This document shows, in pieces, positions 1 to 8,652 of a DNA stretch of 64,000 nt (position 1 is the stretch's first letter; the number at the start of each line of letters is the position of its first letter). Source of the stretch: JAHRAW01 sp965226545 (GTDB taxonomy: Bacteria; Pseudomonadota; Gammaproteobacteria; Arenicellales; Poriferihabitantaceae). A program made the position numbers and the translations under genes. Below the pieces are notes generated by a model. That model was not told the DNA's origin, ran no database searches, and saw only the letters and a program-made list of their open reading frames with translations. The stretch spans positions 992,001-1,056,000 of the forward strand of contig OZ245364.1 in NCBI GenBank assembly GCA_965226545.1. Reading direction: 5' to 3'.

Positions 1-62
1 AGTTAACGAATTTAACTTGTCACTTAATTTGTCACTTTTAACTTGTCACTTAACTTGTCACC
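1..62. repeat. Short-word repeat array upstream of rbfA
   Basis: The word AACTTGTCACT and close variants recur about four times in tandem up to the rbfA start. This is the first of many intergenic arrays built from related TTAACTTG/CAAGTTAA words. The sequence shows no clear promoter or terminator here. The upstream gene lies outside the window. Confidence 0.7.
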
Positions 63-73
63 AATCCGCATCC

Positions 74-469
74 ATGCAACCGCGCGACGAATTATTCGAA
101 GTTGACCGAAGTCGGCGCGTGTCGGAATTAATTCGGCGCGCGTTGGCGCAGTTGATTGTGCGCGAGGTCGCCGATAAGCGCGTGCGCATGGCGTCGATTA
201 GTCGGGTGACCATCGGGCGCGATTTAAAACAAGCGACGGTGTATTTTTCCTGCATCGATGCGAACGCCAATCCGGATGAAATCGCGCGCGCGTTAAATCA
301 CGCGGCAAAATATCTGCGGTTTATGCTCGGCAAGCGCGTCAATTTGCGCGCCACGCCCGGCTTGTTGTTTAAGCACGACGACAGCATTCGCCGCGGCTTC
401 GAGATGAGCCAACTCATCGACTCGCTCAACGCCAGTGGTGCGCATGCAAAAAAATCCGCATCGCGCTAA
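74..469 (+). CDS. rbfA: 30S ribosome-binding factor RbfA
   Basis: RbfA binds the immature 30S subunit and helps the 16S rRNA 5' end mature, notably during cold growth. The 131-residue product has the family N-terminus (RVSELIRRALAQLI) and the KH-type core with YFS and RFMLGKRVNLR-like segments. The ATG at 74 was chosen because an earlier in-frame start at 17 would only add residues encoded by the repeat array. The 3' end overlaps truB by about 26 bases, the usual rbfA-truB coupling. The last residues (about AHAKKSASR) are a short basic tail. Confidence 0.93.
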   Translation: MQPRDELFEVDRSRRVSELIRRALAQLIVREVADKRVRMASISRVTIGRDLKQATVYFSCIDANANPDEIARALNHAAKYLRFMLGKRVNLRATPGLLFKHDDSIRRGFEMSQLIDSLNASGAHAKKSASR

Positions 470-1352
470 GCGGCGCGCGGTCTCTGTCAACGGCATGCTG
501 TTGTTGAACAAGCCGGCCGGGTTGTCCTCGAATCAGGCGTTGCAACGCGCCAAACGATTGCTCAACGCCGACAAAGCCGGACACACCGGCAGCCTCGACC
601 CGATAGCGACCGGCTTGTTGCCGTTGTGCTTCGGCGAGACCACCAAAATCTCCTCGATGTTTTTGCACGCCGATAAAAGTTATTGGACGCAACTGCAACT
701 CGGCGTCGCCACCGCCACCGGCGACCGCGAAGGCGCCATCGAACAACGCGCCGAGGTGCGGGTCAGCCGCGCGCAATTGGAGGATGCATTGGCGCAATTT
801 CGCGGCGCGTTTGCGCAAACCCCGCCGATGTATTCGGCATTAAAGCGCGACGGCAAGCCGCTGTATAAATTGGCGCGCGAAGGGGTGGTGGTCGAGCGCG
901 AACCGCGAATGGTGCAGGTCAGCGAGTTGACGCTGTTGGCGTTTGCCGATGATTGCGTCGAGTTGCGCTTGGCCTGTTCGCGCGGATTTTATGTGCGCGC
1001 CTTGGCGCATGACCTCGGCGTCGCCTTGGACTGCGGCGCGCATGTGCGCGAGTTGGCGCGGCTTGGCGTCGGCGGGTTTGTGATTGAAGACGCGATTTCG
1101 CTTACACAATTGGAGGCGATTGGCGAGCCGGCCGAACGCCGCAAATTTTTGCTGCCGACTGACCGCGCGTTGGCGCATCTGCCCGAAGTGCATCTGCCGG
1201 AAAACGCCGCGTTTTATTTGCGGCGCGGACAATCTGTGCGCGCGCCGCAGGGCATCGCCGGCTTGGTGCGGGTGTATTCGCGCGACGGCTTTGTCGGGCT
1301 GGGCGAATGCGCGGATGGCAAACTTGCGCCGAAGCGGTTGTTTAATGTCTAA
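444..1352 (+). CDS. truB: tRNA pseudouridine(55) synthase TruB
   Basis: TruB converts U55 of the tRNA T loop to pseudouridine in the cytoplasm. The 302-residue product carries the catalytic motif GHTGSLDPIATG with the nucleophilic Asp near residue 52, followed by the KSY motif and a C-terminal PUA-like domain ending around RVYSRDGFVGLGE. A GTG nine bases upstream (435) is an alternative start. The start lies inside the end of rbfA, so translation is probably coupled. Length is normal for the family. Confidence 0.94.
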   Translation: MQKNPHRAKRRAVSVNGMLLLNKPAGLSSNQALQRAKRLLNADKAGHTGSLDPIATGLLPLCFGETTKISSMFLHADKSYWTQLQLGVATATGDREGAIEQRAEVRVSRAQLEDALAQFRGAFAQTPPMYSALKRDGKPLYKLAREGVVVEREPRMVQVSELTLLAFADDCVELRLACSRGFYVRALAHDLGVALDCGAHVRELARLGVGGFVIEDAISLTQLEAIGEPAERRKFLLPTDRALAHLPEVHLPENAAFYLRRGQSVRAPQGIAGLVRVYSRDGFVGLGECADGKLAPKRLFNV

Positions 1353-1381
1353 CGATTGGTCGATGTGGTAAATTGACGCTT

Positions 1382-1675
1382 ATGTCCATCACCGCCGAAC
1401 AAATTGCGCACATCGCCCGCTTGGCGCGCATCGCCATCGATGACGATGAAGCCGCGCACACCGCCGAGCAGTTGTCGCGGTTGCTCGAGTTAATCGAACA
1501 AATGAATCGCGTCGACACCGATGCGGTTGAACCGATGGCGCATCCGCAGCAGGATAATTTGCGTTTGCGCGAAGACCAAGCGAATGAACCGGATATGCGC
1601 GAACAATTCCAACCGCTGGCGCCGGCGGTTGAACGCGATTTGTATCTTGCGCCGAAGGTGATTGAGGACGAGTAG
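1382..1675 (+). CDS. gatC: Asp-tRNA(Asn)/Glu-tRNA(Gln) amidotransferase subunit C
   Basis: GatC is the small subunit that clamps GatA to GatB in the transamidosome converting misacylated Glu-tRNA(Gln) or Asp-tRNA(Asn) to the amidated form. The 97-residue product has the family pattern: an N-terminal helix pair (IAHIARLARI), then MNRVDTD and a VEPMAHP motif. The ATG at 1382 is preferred over a TTG nine bases upstream. It heads the gatC-gatA-gatB group; the gaps between these genes are filled with repeats. Confidence 0.92.
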   Translation: MSITAEQIAHIARLARIAIDDDEAAHTAEQLSRLLELIEQMNRVDTDAVEPMAHPQQDNLRLREDQANEPDMREQFQPLAPAVERDLYLAPKVIEDE

Positions 1676-1693
1676 GGTTTGTAGTTGTATTTG

Positions 1694-1757
1694 CACTTGT
1701 TAAGTGTCGAGTTACAAGTTAACAAGTTAACAAGTTGCAAGTTAAAAGTTACAAATG
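1694..1757. repeat. Intergenic AAGTTAACAAGTT array between gatC and gatA
   Basis: Tandem degenerate copies of AAGTTAAC/AAGTTACAA fill most of the gatC-gatA gap. No hairpin with a T run is visible, so gatC and gatA may still be one transcript. Confidence 0.7.
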
Positions 1758-1796
1758 AACTGCTATCAATAAACCGTTACCAATCTTCGATTAACA

Positions 1797-3419
1797 ATGT
1801 CCGCCTTGCATGAAAAAACCATCCGCGAACACGCCGCGGCGTTGCGCGCCGGGGAATATTCATGCGTGGAGTTAACCCAACATTATTTGGCGCGCATCGA
1901 ACGGCACGGCGATGCGTTGAATGCCTTTATCAGCGTTACCAAAGATGATGCACTTGCGCAAGCCGCCGCCGCCGATGAACGGTTGCGCGTCAATGGCGGC
2001 AAAAGTAACAAGGTTGCGGTTAAGCGTAAAACGAAAACGAAAACTCAATCCAAAACCAAAGCGCAAGCCAAAACAAAAGTGCGCGGTGACAGTAACAGTG
2101 ACAGTGCAAGCGCAAGCACCGACACAAACACCGGCACCAATCAAAACGCCACCGCCATCGATGCGCTGCTCGGCATTCCGCTGGCGCACAAAGATTTATT
2201 TTGCACGCGCGGGGTGTTGACCAGTTGCGCTTCGAAAATGCTTGCCAACTTTATCGCGCCGTATACCGCGACCGCGATTGATAAGTTGGCGCAATGCGGC
2301 GCGGTGATGTTGGGCAAGACCAACATGGATGAGTTTGCGATGGGCTCGTCGAATGAAAACAGTGCCTACGGCGCGGTTCATAATCCGTGGCAACGCTCGA
2401 TGGTGCCGGGCGGTTCGTCCGGCGGTTCGGCCGCGGCGACGGCGGCGCGATTAACCTGCGCGGCGACCGGCACCGACACCGGCGGGTCGATTCGTCAACC
2501 GGCGGCGTTTTGCGGATTGACCGGCATCAAGCCGACCTACGGGCGCGTGTCGAGATATGGAATGATTGCGTTTGCCTCGTCGCTCGACCAAGCCGGCGCG
2601 TTGGCGCGCAGCGCGGAGGATGCGGCGATTGTGTTGGGCGCGATGAGCGGATTCGATGCGCGCGATTCGACTTCGTTGGCGTTGGATGTGCCGGATTATT
2701 GCGCGCGGTTGACGCAATCGATTGCCGGCAAAACCATCGGCTTGCCGAAGGAATTTTTTGCCGACGGCATCGATTCCTGCGTGGCGCGCGCGCTCGATGA
2801 TGCGCTCGCACAATTGCGCAAACTTGGCGCAACCACAGTCGCGGTCGAGTTGCCCAACAGCGCACTCGGCATCCCGTGCTATTACGTCCTCGCGCCGGCC
2901 GAAGCGTCTTCGAACTTGGCGCGATTCGACGGCATGCGTTATGGACATCGCGCCGGCGAATACGACGACCTTGCAACGATGTATGAAAACACCCGCGCCG
3001 AGGGTTTTGGAACCGAAGTCAAGCGGCGGATTATGACCGGCACTTATGTTTTATCCGCCGGCTATTACGACGCCTATTATCGCAAGGCGCAAAAATTGCG
3101 GCGGTTAATCGCCGATGATTTTGCGCGCGCTTTCACGCAATGCGATTTGATTGCCGGGCCAACCACGCCGAGCACCGCGTTTGGCTTGGGCGAAAAAAAC
3201 GACGACCCGATAGCGATGTATCTTAACGACATCTTCACCAACTCGGCGAATCTTGCCGGGCTGCCGGCGTTGTCGATGCCGGTCGGATTCTGCAAACGCG
3301 ATTTGCCGATTGGCATGCAGTTAATCGGCAATCATTTGGATGAATCGACGCTGCTCAATGTCGCGCATGTGTATCAACGCGAAACCGATTGGCATCTGCG
3401 CGCGCCGGATGGGTTTTGA
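1797..3419 (+). CDS. gatA: Glutamyl-tRNA(Gln) amidotransferase subunit A, with low-complexity insertion
   Basis: GatA is the amidase subunit that releases ammonia from glutamine. The amidase-signature triad is present: Lys in IPLAHKDLFC, the cis-Ser in GGSSGGSAAA and the nucleophile Ser in DTGGSIRQPA. The product is 540 residues, longer than the usual roughly 480-490. The excess is an insertion at about residues 66-120 (bases 1992-2157) between ADERLR and LLGIPLAHKD, made of Lys/Thr-rich then Ser/Asp/Thr-rich low complexity. The insertion lies just before the catalytic Lys, in a surface region of the fold, and keeps the frame. Confidence 0.94.
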   Translation: MSALHEKTIREHAAALRAGEYSCVELTQHYLARIERHGDALNAFISVTKDDALAQAAAADERLRVNGGKSNKVAVKRKTKTKTQSKTKAQAKTKVRGDSNSDSASASTDTNTGTNQNATAIDALLGIPLAHKDLFCTRGVLTSCASKMLANFIAPYTATAIDKLAQCGAVMLGKTNMDEFAMGSSNENSAYGAVHNPWQRSMVPGGSSGGSAAATAARLTCAATGTDTGGSIRQPAAFCGLTGIKPTYGRVSRYGMIAFASSLDQAGALARSAEDAAIVLGAMSGFDARDSTSLALDVPDYCARLTQSIAGKTIGLPKEFFADGIDSCVARALDDALAQLRKLGATTVAVELPNSALGIPCYYVLAPAEASSNLARFDGMRYGHRAGEYDDLATMYENTRAEGFGTEVKRRIMTGTYVLSAGYYDAYYRKAQKLRRLIADDFARAFTQCDLIAGPTTPSTAFGLGEKNDDPIAMYLNDIFTNSANLAGLPALSMPVGFCKRDLPIGMQLIGNHLDESTLLNVAHVYQRETDWHLRAPDGF

Positions 3420-3590
3420 GTCGAGTTAATTTGCAAGTTCGTTACAAGTTCATTGCAAGTTAATTAACTGCATCAAGTGCAACCGACAAAGTTAAGTGTC
3501 ACAAATAATTAACTTAACTTATGAACTTAATTTATTAACTTAACTTATTAACTTAAACCGCTTAACTTAAACCGCTTAACTTAACGCATC
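3420..3590. repeat. Intergenic TTAACTTA-word array between gatA and gatB
   Basis: The 172-base gap is almost entirely variants of AAGTTAATT, ACTTAACTTATTA and AACCGCTTAACTTA. It belongs to the same family as the arrays at 1-62 and 1694-1757. No promoter or terminator is recognisable. Confidence 0.7.
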
Positions 3591-3592
3591 AA

Positions 3593-5056
3593 GTGAACCA
3601 ACCAACCCACATCAATCCAAACTGGCAAGCCGTCATCGGCTTGGAAGTGCATGTGCAATTGCGCACGCACAGCAAATTGTTTAGCGCGGCGAAAACCGAA
3701 TATGGCGCGCCGCCGAACAGTCAAGCCTGCGGGGTTAGCATTGCGTTGCCGGGGGCGTTGCCGGTGATGAATCGCGAAGCCGCGCGATTGGCGGTGCGAT
3801 TCGCATTGGGCATCGATGCCGAGATAAATCAAAATTCGGTGTTTGCGCGCAAACATTATTTTTATCCGGATTTGCCGAAGGGCTATCAAATCAGCCAATA
3901 CGATGAGCCGATAGTCGGACGCGGGCGGTTGACGATTGAATGCGCGGACGGCGTCAAAACCATCGGCATCACCCGCGCGCATTTGGAGGAAGACGCCGGC
4001 AAATCACTGCATGAAGATTTTCACGGACAAAGCGGCATCGATTTAAATCGCGCCGGCACGCCGCTGCTGGAAATCGTTTCCGAGCCGGAGTTGCGCAGCG
4101 CGGTCGAGGCGGTTGCCTATTTGCGCAAACTGCATTCGTTGGTGCGCTATTTGGACATCTCGGACGGCAATATGCAGGAAGGTTCGTTTCGGTGCGATGC
4201 GAATGTTTCGGTGCGGCGCGTCGGGCAAACCGAATTGGGCGTGCGCGCCGAATTGAAAAACATTAATTCATTTCGCTTTGTCGAGAAGGCCATCGATTAT
4301 GAAATCGCGCGACAAATCGAAACGCTCGAAGACGGCGGCATCGTCGCGCAGGAAACCCGGCTGTACGACGAAGCGCGCGACGTCACCCGCTCGATGCGCG
4401 GCAAGGAAGACGCGCACGACTATCGTTATTTTCCCGACCCCGATTTGCCGACGCTTGCGCTCAGCGATGCATTCATCGAATCGGTGCGCGCCGAGTTGCC
4501 GGAATTGCCGCCCGCGCGATGCGCGCGATTGATGCGTGAATGGAAACTATCCGAACAAGATGCCGCCAAGTTAACCGCCGACCGCGCACTCGCCGATTAT
4601 TTTGAAAAGGTCGCGCAAGATGCCGGCGTCGACGGCAAGACCGTCGCCAATTGGCTGCTCGGCGAATTGAATGCGGCGTTGAACAAACATCATCTCAGCG
4701 TCGCGCAATCGCCGTTATCCGCGCCGCAATTAGCAAAGTTGTTGCGGCGCATCGCCGACGGCACCGTATCAGCCAAAATCGCCAAACAAGTTTTTATTGC
4801 GGTATGGCAAGGCGAAGGCGAAGTCGACGCCGTCATCGAATCGCGCGGCTTGACGCAAATCACCGACAGCGACGCCATCGAATCGGTCGTCGATAAAGTC
4901 ATCGCCGAGCATCCGCAACAAATCCAACAATACCGAGACGGCAAAACTCAAGTGTTCGGTTTTTTGGTCGGGCAAGTGATGCAGCAAACCGGCGGCAAGG
5001 CGAATCCGCAACAGGTGAATCAATTGTTGCGCGACAAGTTGGCGGGGGAGTCGTAA
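3593..5056 (+). CDS. gatB: Asp-tRNA(Asn)/Glu-tRNA(Gln) amidotransferase subunit B
   Basis: GatB binds the misacylated tRNA, phosphorylates the acyl group and receives ammonia from GatA. The 487-residue product has the family signature GLEVHVQLRTHSKLFS near the N-terminus, the LPKGYQISQYDEP motif, and a C-terminal YqeY-like tail region ending VNQLLRDKLAGES. The start is a GTG placed directly after the repeat array, without a strong ribosome-binding site. Presence of GatCAB suggests indirect synthesis of Gln-tRNA and/or Asn-tRNA. Confidence 0.94.
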   Translation: MNQPTHINPNWQAVIGLEVHVQLRTHSKLFSAAKTEYGAPPNSQACGVSIALPGALPVMNREAARLAVRFALGIDAEINQNSVFARKHYFYPDLPKGYQISQYDEPIVGRGRLTIECADGVKTIGITRAHLEEDAGKSLHEDFHGQSGIDLNRAGTPLLEIVSEPELRSAVEAVAYLRKLHSLVRYLDISDGNMQEGSFRCDANVSVRRVGQTELGVRAELKNINSFRFVEKAIDYEIARQIETLEDGGIVAQETRLYDEARDVTRSMRGKEDAHDYRYFPDPDLPTLALSDAFIESVRAELPELPPARCARLMREWKLSEQDAAKLTADRALADYFEKVAQDAGVDGKTVANWLLGELNAALNKHHLSVAQSPLSAPQLAKLLRRIADGTVSAKIAKQVFIAVWQGEGEVDAVIESRGLTQITDSDAIESVVDKVIAEHPQQIQQYRDGKTQVFGFLVGQVMQQTGGKANPQQVNQLLRDKLAGES

Positions 5057-5089
5057 ACGGCGTTGGGTTGGTTGCGGTTGTTGTTACTT

Positions 5090-5158
5090 TTATTTTGCAC
5101 TTGTCGTGAACTTTATCGTGCACTTTGTCGCGCACTTGTCGTGTACTTGTTAAGTGCA
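5090..5158. repeat. Short-word array after gatB
   Basis: Repeated CACTTGTCGTG / CACTTTGTCGCG words (period about 17) lie between gatB and the tRNA-Arg promoter. No terminator hairpin is seen. Confidence 0.55.
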
Positions 5159-5160
5159 AA

Positions 5161-5186
5161 TTGCGAATCGCCTTTTGTATTATAAT
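5161..5186 (+). promoter_or_regulatory. Probable promoter of tRNA-Arg(UCG)
   Basis: A perfect TATAAT at 5181-5186 lies 35 bases before the tRNA 5' end. The nearest -35-like hexamer, TTGCGA at 5161-5166, is only 14 bases away, shorter than the optimum, so the -10 call is firmer than the -35. Confidence 0.45.
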
Positions 5187-5221
5187 TGCCGCGCGCATCG
5201 TTATTAACCTGCAACATATAA

Positions 5222-5298
5222 GGGCCTGTAGCTCAGCCGGATAGAGTACCTGGCTTCGAACCAGGTGGTCGGGGGTTCGAGTCCCTCCAGGCCCGCCA
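5222..5298 (+). tRNA. tRNA-Arg (anticodon UCG)
   Basis: A 77-base cloverleaf includes an encoded CCA end. The acceptor GGGCCTG pairs with CAGGCCC, and the anticodon stem CCTGG/CCAGG encloses loop CTTCGAA with anticodon TCG (reads CGA). Its anticodon arm nearly matches that of the tRNA-Arg(ACG) at 55034, so the two are probably related by duplication. Confidence 0.95.
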
Positions 5299-5359
5299 TT
5301 TATTAATCACGCCGCCATTAAACCGTGTCATTGAAAAATTCATAACGCGATTAATTAAG

Positions 5360-6031
5360 GTGACCAACCCCCCGCTCATCCTCGCTTCATCCTCGCCGTA
5401 TCGCCGCGAATTGCTCGGCAAACTTAACCTGCCGTTCACTTGCGCATCGCCGTCGATTGATGAAACCGCGCGCGATGATGAACGCGCCAAGCCGTTGGTG
5501 ATGCGCCTGTCGCGCGCCAAAGCGGCGGCGGTTGCAAGCCGCGCGGATACGCCGAGCGGCGCGTTAATTATCGGCTGCGACCAAGTCGCCGAACTCGATG
5601 CCGCCATCATCGGCAAACCGCGCGACCATTTGGATGCGGTGCAACAATTGCGGCGGATGTCGGGGCGCGAGGTGATGTTGTACAGCGGCATCGTGTTGTT
5701 GGATACGCGCGGGGACAGTGACAATGTTGTCGGTGATGACGATGACGGCGGCGACAGTAACAGTGACAGTTACAGTGACAACAATAACGCCGCCGCAATC
5801 CAAACCGCAGTCGAATGTTTCCATGTCGAATTCCGCCGCTTGACCGATGCGACGATAGAACGCTATCTCGCCGCCGAACAACCGTATCAATGTTGCGGCA
5901 GCCTTAAAGCCGAAGGGGTGGGGATTGCATTGCTGGCGCGCTTGCGCGGCGATGACCCGAATGCGGTGATTGGGTTGCCGTTGATTCGATTGGTGGAGAT
6001 GTTGGGGAATGTTGGGGTCGAGGTGGTGTAG
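5360..6031 (+). CDS. maf: Maf-type nucleoside triphosphate pyrophosphatase, with acidic insertion
   Basis: Maf proteins hydrolyse non-canonical or methylated NTPs to monophosphates. The N-terminus has the family motif LILASSSPYRRELL, then SIDET, the GCDQVAELD motif and a C-terminal VIGLPL. The 223 residues exceed the usual roughly 195. The excess is an Asp/Ser/Asn-rich stretch at about residues 115-147 (bases 5703-5800), containing GACAGTAACAGTGACAGT hexamers, inserted after the MLYSGIVLL strand. The start is GTG at 5360. Convergent with uvrB. Confidence 0.9.
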   Translation: MTNPPLILASSSPYRRELLGKLNLPFTCASPSIDETARDDERAKPLVMRLSRAKAAAVASRADTPSGALIIGCDQVAELDAAIIGKPRDHLDAVQQLRRMSGREVMLYSGIVLLDTRGDSDNVVGDDDDGGDSNSDSYSDNNNAAAIQTAVECFHVEFRRLTDATIERYLAAEQPYQCCGSLKAEGVGIALLARLRGDDPNAVIGLPLIRLVEMLGNVGVEVV

Positions 6032-6095
6032 TTTTGTTTTATTTTTACTTTTGTTTTGCGAAGTAATAATTAATAATTAAAGTTAATACTTAAAC

Positions 6096-8114
6096 TCAAT
6101 CCGCAATCAAAAAATTCCCCTCACGAATCCGCTTAATACGGTCGCGCACCGCCGCCGCGGATTCGAATTCCAAATTTTTGGCGTGGGTGTACATTTGTTT
6201 TTCCAGTTCGCGCAACAGTTTGCCGAGTTGTTTTGGGCTTGCGCCGGCGGCATCCAAGTTGGCGGAGTCTTCGGCTTGCAGCCAGCCGGTGTCGTTGGCG
6301 GTTACGCCTTCGATTAAATCCTTGACCGGTTTGATGATGCTGCGCGGTTGGATGTTGTGTTGGCGATTGTGCGCGCGTTGTTTGTCGCGGCGGCGTTTGG
6401 TTTCGTCCATCGCTTGTTTCATTGCGTCCGTGATGCGGTCGCCGTAGAGAATCACCCGTCCGTTTACGTTGCGCGCGGCGCGACCGATGGTTTGTATCAG
6501 CGAACGAGTCGAGCGCAAAAAGCCGGCTTTGTCGGCGTCCAAAATCGCCACCAACGACACTTCGGGAATATCCAAGCCTTCGCGCAACAAGTTGATGCCA
6601 ACCAGCACATCAAACACCCGCGCGCGCAAATCGCGGATGATTTCGACGCGTTCGACCGTGTCGATGTCCGAATGCAAATAGCGCACGCGCACTTGTTGTT
6701 CGGCGAGATAATCGGTTAAATCCTCCGCCATTTTTTTGGTCAATGTGGTCACCAACACGCGCTCTTGTTTTTGCGCGCGCAGGCGAATCTCCGAAAGCAA
6801 ATCATCCACCTGCGATTCGACCGGGCGCACTTCCAATTGCGGGTCCAATAATCCGGTCGGGCGCACCACTTGTTCAATCGCCTGCGGCGCGCGTCGATGT
6901 TCATATTCGCCCGGCGTCGCCGATACGAATATCACCTGCGGCAACAGGTCTTCGAATTCATCGAAGCGCAACGGTCGATTATCCAACGCCGCCGGCAAGC
7001 GAAAACCGTATTCGACCAAATTTTCCTTGCGCGAACGGTCGCCGCGATACATTGCGCCGACTTGCGGAATGGTTGCATGGCTTTCATCGACAAACAACAG
7101 CGCGTTTTCCGGCAGGTAATCCATCAGCGTCGGCGGCGCCAAGCCGGGTTTGCGTCCGGATAAATATCGCGAATAGTTTTCGATGCCGTTGCAATACCCC
7201 AATTCGCGCATCATTTCCAAATCGTATTCGGTGCGTTGCGCCAGCCGTTGCGCTTCGACCAATTTTTGTTGCGCGTTTAATTCCTGCAGCCGCGCGGTTA
7301 AATCGATGCGGATTTGTTTGGCGACTTTGACCACCCGTTCGGGCGCGGTTACATAATGACTCTTCGGATAAATGGTCGCGCGATTAACTTCCTGTTCCAA
7401 CGCCCCGGTCAACGGGTCGAACTTCGCCAACTTTTCCACTTCATCACCAAACAATTCGACGCGCACCGCCAGCCGTTCGGATTCCGCCGGATGCACATCA
7501 ATCACATCGCCGCGCACGCGAAAAGTGGCGCGGCGCAATTCCAAATCGTTGCGGGTGTATTGCATCTCGGCGAGTCGTTTTAATATCGCGCGTTGGTCGA
7601 TGCGTTCGCCTTGTTTAAGATGCAGAATCATTCCGTGATAAGTCTGCGGGTCGCCCAACCCAAATATCGCCGACACGGTGGCGACGATAATCACATCGCT
7701 GCGTTCCAATATCGCCTTGGTCGCCGACAATCGCATTTGGTCGATGTGGTCGTTTATCGATGCGTCCTTTTCGATGTAGGTATCCGAACTCGGCACATAG
7801 GCCTCAGGCTGATAATAATCGTAATACGAAACAAAATATTCGACCGCATTATCCGGAAAGAAATCGCGCATCTCGGAATACAACTGCGCGGCGAGCGTTT
7901 TGTTGTGCGCAAGTATTAACGCCGGTCGTCCGGTGTTGGCGATAACATTCGCCATCGTAAAAGTTTTGCCCGAACCGGTCACGCCAAGCAATGTCTGAAA
8001 CGCCTCGCCATCTTGCAACCCGTCGCACAATTTGGCAATCGCACGCGGCTGGTCGCCGGCGGGTGCAAACGCGCTGTGCAGTCGATACCCCGCCGTCGAG
8101 TCACGCTTCGCCAT
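6096..8114 (-). CDS. uvrB: Excinuclease ABC subunit B
   Basis: UvrB is the damage-verifying helicase-like subunit of nucleotide excision repair, loaded by UvrA and joined by UvrC. Visible motifs are Walker A (GVTGSGKTFTMANV), the YDYYQPEAYVP hairpin region, the DESHATIPQ helicase motif, the QTIGRAARN motif and a C-terminal UVR motif (EFESAAAVRDRIKRI). The start at 8114 (MAKRDSTAG) gives 672 residues, normal for the family; in-frame ATGs at 8138 and 8183 would add 8 or 23 residues without better ribosome-binding sites. Monocistronic, reading away from tRNA-Asn. Confidence 0.95.
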   Translation of the reverse strand: MAKRDSTAGYRLHSAFAPAGDQPRAIAKLCDGLQDGEAFQTLLGVTGSGKTFTMANVIANTGRPALILAHNKTLAAQLYSEMRDFFPDNAVEYFVSYYDYYQPEAYVPSSDTYIEKDASINDHIDQMRLSATKAILERSDVIIVATVSAIFGLGDPQTYHGMILHLKQGERIDQRAILKRLAEMQYTRNDLELRRATFRVRGDVIDVHPAESERLAVRVELFGDEVEKLAKFDPLTGALEQEVNRATIYPKSHYVTAPERVVKVAKQIRIDLTARLQELNAQQKLVEAQRLAQRTEYDLEMMRELGYCNGIENYSRYLSGRKPGLAPPTLMDYLPENALLFVDESHATIPQVGAMYRGDRSRKENLVEYGFRLPAALDNRPLRFDEFEDLLPQVIFVSATPGEYEHRRAPQAIEQVVRPTGLLDPQLEVRPVESQVDDLLSEIRLRAQKQERVLVTTLTKKMAEDLTDYLAEQQVRVRYLHSDIDTVERVEIIRDLRARVFDVLVGINLLREGLDIPEVSLVAILDADKAGFLRSTRSLIQTIGRAARNVNGRVILYGDRITDAMKQAMDETKRRRDKQRAHNRQHNIQPRSIIKPVKDLIEGVTANDTGWLQAEDSANLDAAGASPKQLGKLLRELEKQMYTHAKNLEFESAAAVRDRIKRIREGNFLIAD

Positions 8115-8207
8115 GCGCGCAATTTTACCCCGTCGCATTGGTCGTACTGCATTTAATTTGTCGCGCTTATTTGCTGCCTGCATTTAATCATCACGTTATT
8201 TATGCAC

Positions 8208-8236
8208 TTGCATCGATGCGCGCGCGCGATTATGAT
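8208..8236 (+). promoter_or_regulatory. Sigma70-type promoter of tRNA-Asn
   Basis: TTGCAT (8208-8213), a 17-base spacer and TATGAT (8231-8236) lie 8 bases before the mature tRNA 5' end. Both hexamers are close to consensus and the spacing is ideal. The small-protein module starting at 8361 has no obvious promoter of its own and may be read from here. Confidence 0.65.
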
Positions 8237-8244
8237 TCACCTGT

Positions 8245-8320
8245 TCCCCGGTAGCTCAGTTGGTAGAGCAGGTGGCTGTTAACCACCCTGTCGGCAGTTC
8301 GAGTCTGTCCCGGGGAGCCA
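8245..8320 (+). tRNA. tRNA-Asn (anticodon GUU)
   Basis: A 76-base cloverleaf with encoded CCA. The acceptor TCCCCGG pairs with CCGGGGA, and the anticodon stem GGTGG/CCACC encloses CTGTTAA with anticodon GTT. A run of nine T residues follows two bases after the CCA and could terminate some transcripts. It forms the left border of the small-protein region. Confidence 0.96.
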
Positions 8321-8360
8321 GTTTTTTTTTCATTAACGTTATAACCCACGGAGTTATATT

Positions 8361-8648
8361 ATGAAACGCGCGAAACGAACTTCACCTCCCTTTAACACTT
8401 TGAAGGCGGCAACCGCTTTGGAAAAATCCGATCTCTCCGCCAAGCAGGCGCGCGGGGTGGTTAATGTGATTGAGGATGCGCAGGAAAATTTGGTCACGGC
8501 GGATGAACTTGAAGCATCCGAGCGACGCAATGAGAAGTATGTCAAATATTGTTTCATTGCAGGCGCCAAAATGATTGCTTTTGCCGCCACCGGCTTGCTT
8601 GGGCTGATGGCTTTTTGTTATTATGCGTATAACATTTTATTCGGGTAA
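8361..8648 (+). CDS. Family A small coiled-coil membrane protein (A1)
   Basis: Unknown function. The 95-residue product starts MKRAKRTSPPFNTLKAATAL, then LSAKQARGVVNVIEDAQ and a TADELEASERR helix, and ends with one hydrophobic segment at about residues 68-92. The pattern (FxxLKA, FSxEQAxxIxxxIxDxQ, DDLQExER, C-terminal anchor) is shared with the genes at 9722 and 10564 and resembles the CCDC90/MCUR1-like DUF1640 layout of head, coiled coil and membrane anchor; this family link is inference. A GGAG sits upstream of the ATG. It is the shortest A protein, lacking most of the coiled-coil stalk. B1 follows 4 bases after the stop. Confidence 0.8.
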   Translation: MKRAKRTSPPFNTLKAATALEKSDLSAKQARGVVNVIEDAQENLVTADELEASERRNEKYVKYCFIAGAKMIAFAATGLLGLMAFCYYAYNILFG

Positions 8649-8652
8649 TCCA

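Noticed and set aside
8321..8340. Terminator after tRNA-Asn
   Set aside because: There is a T run but no hairpin other than the tRNA itself, and the next module has no clear promoter, so read-through is likely; not called as a terminator.
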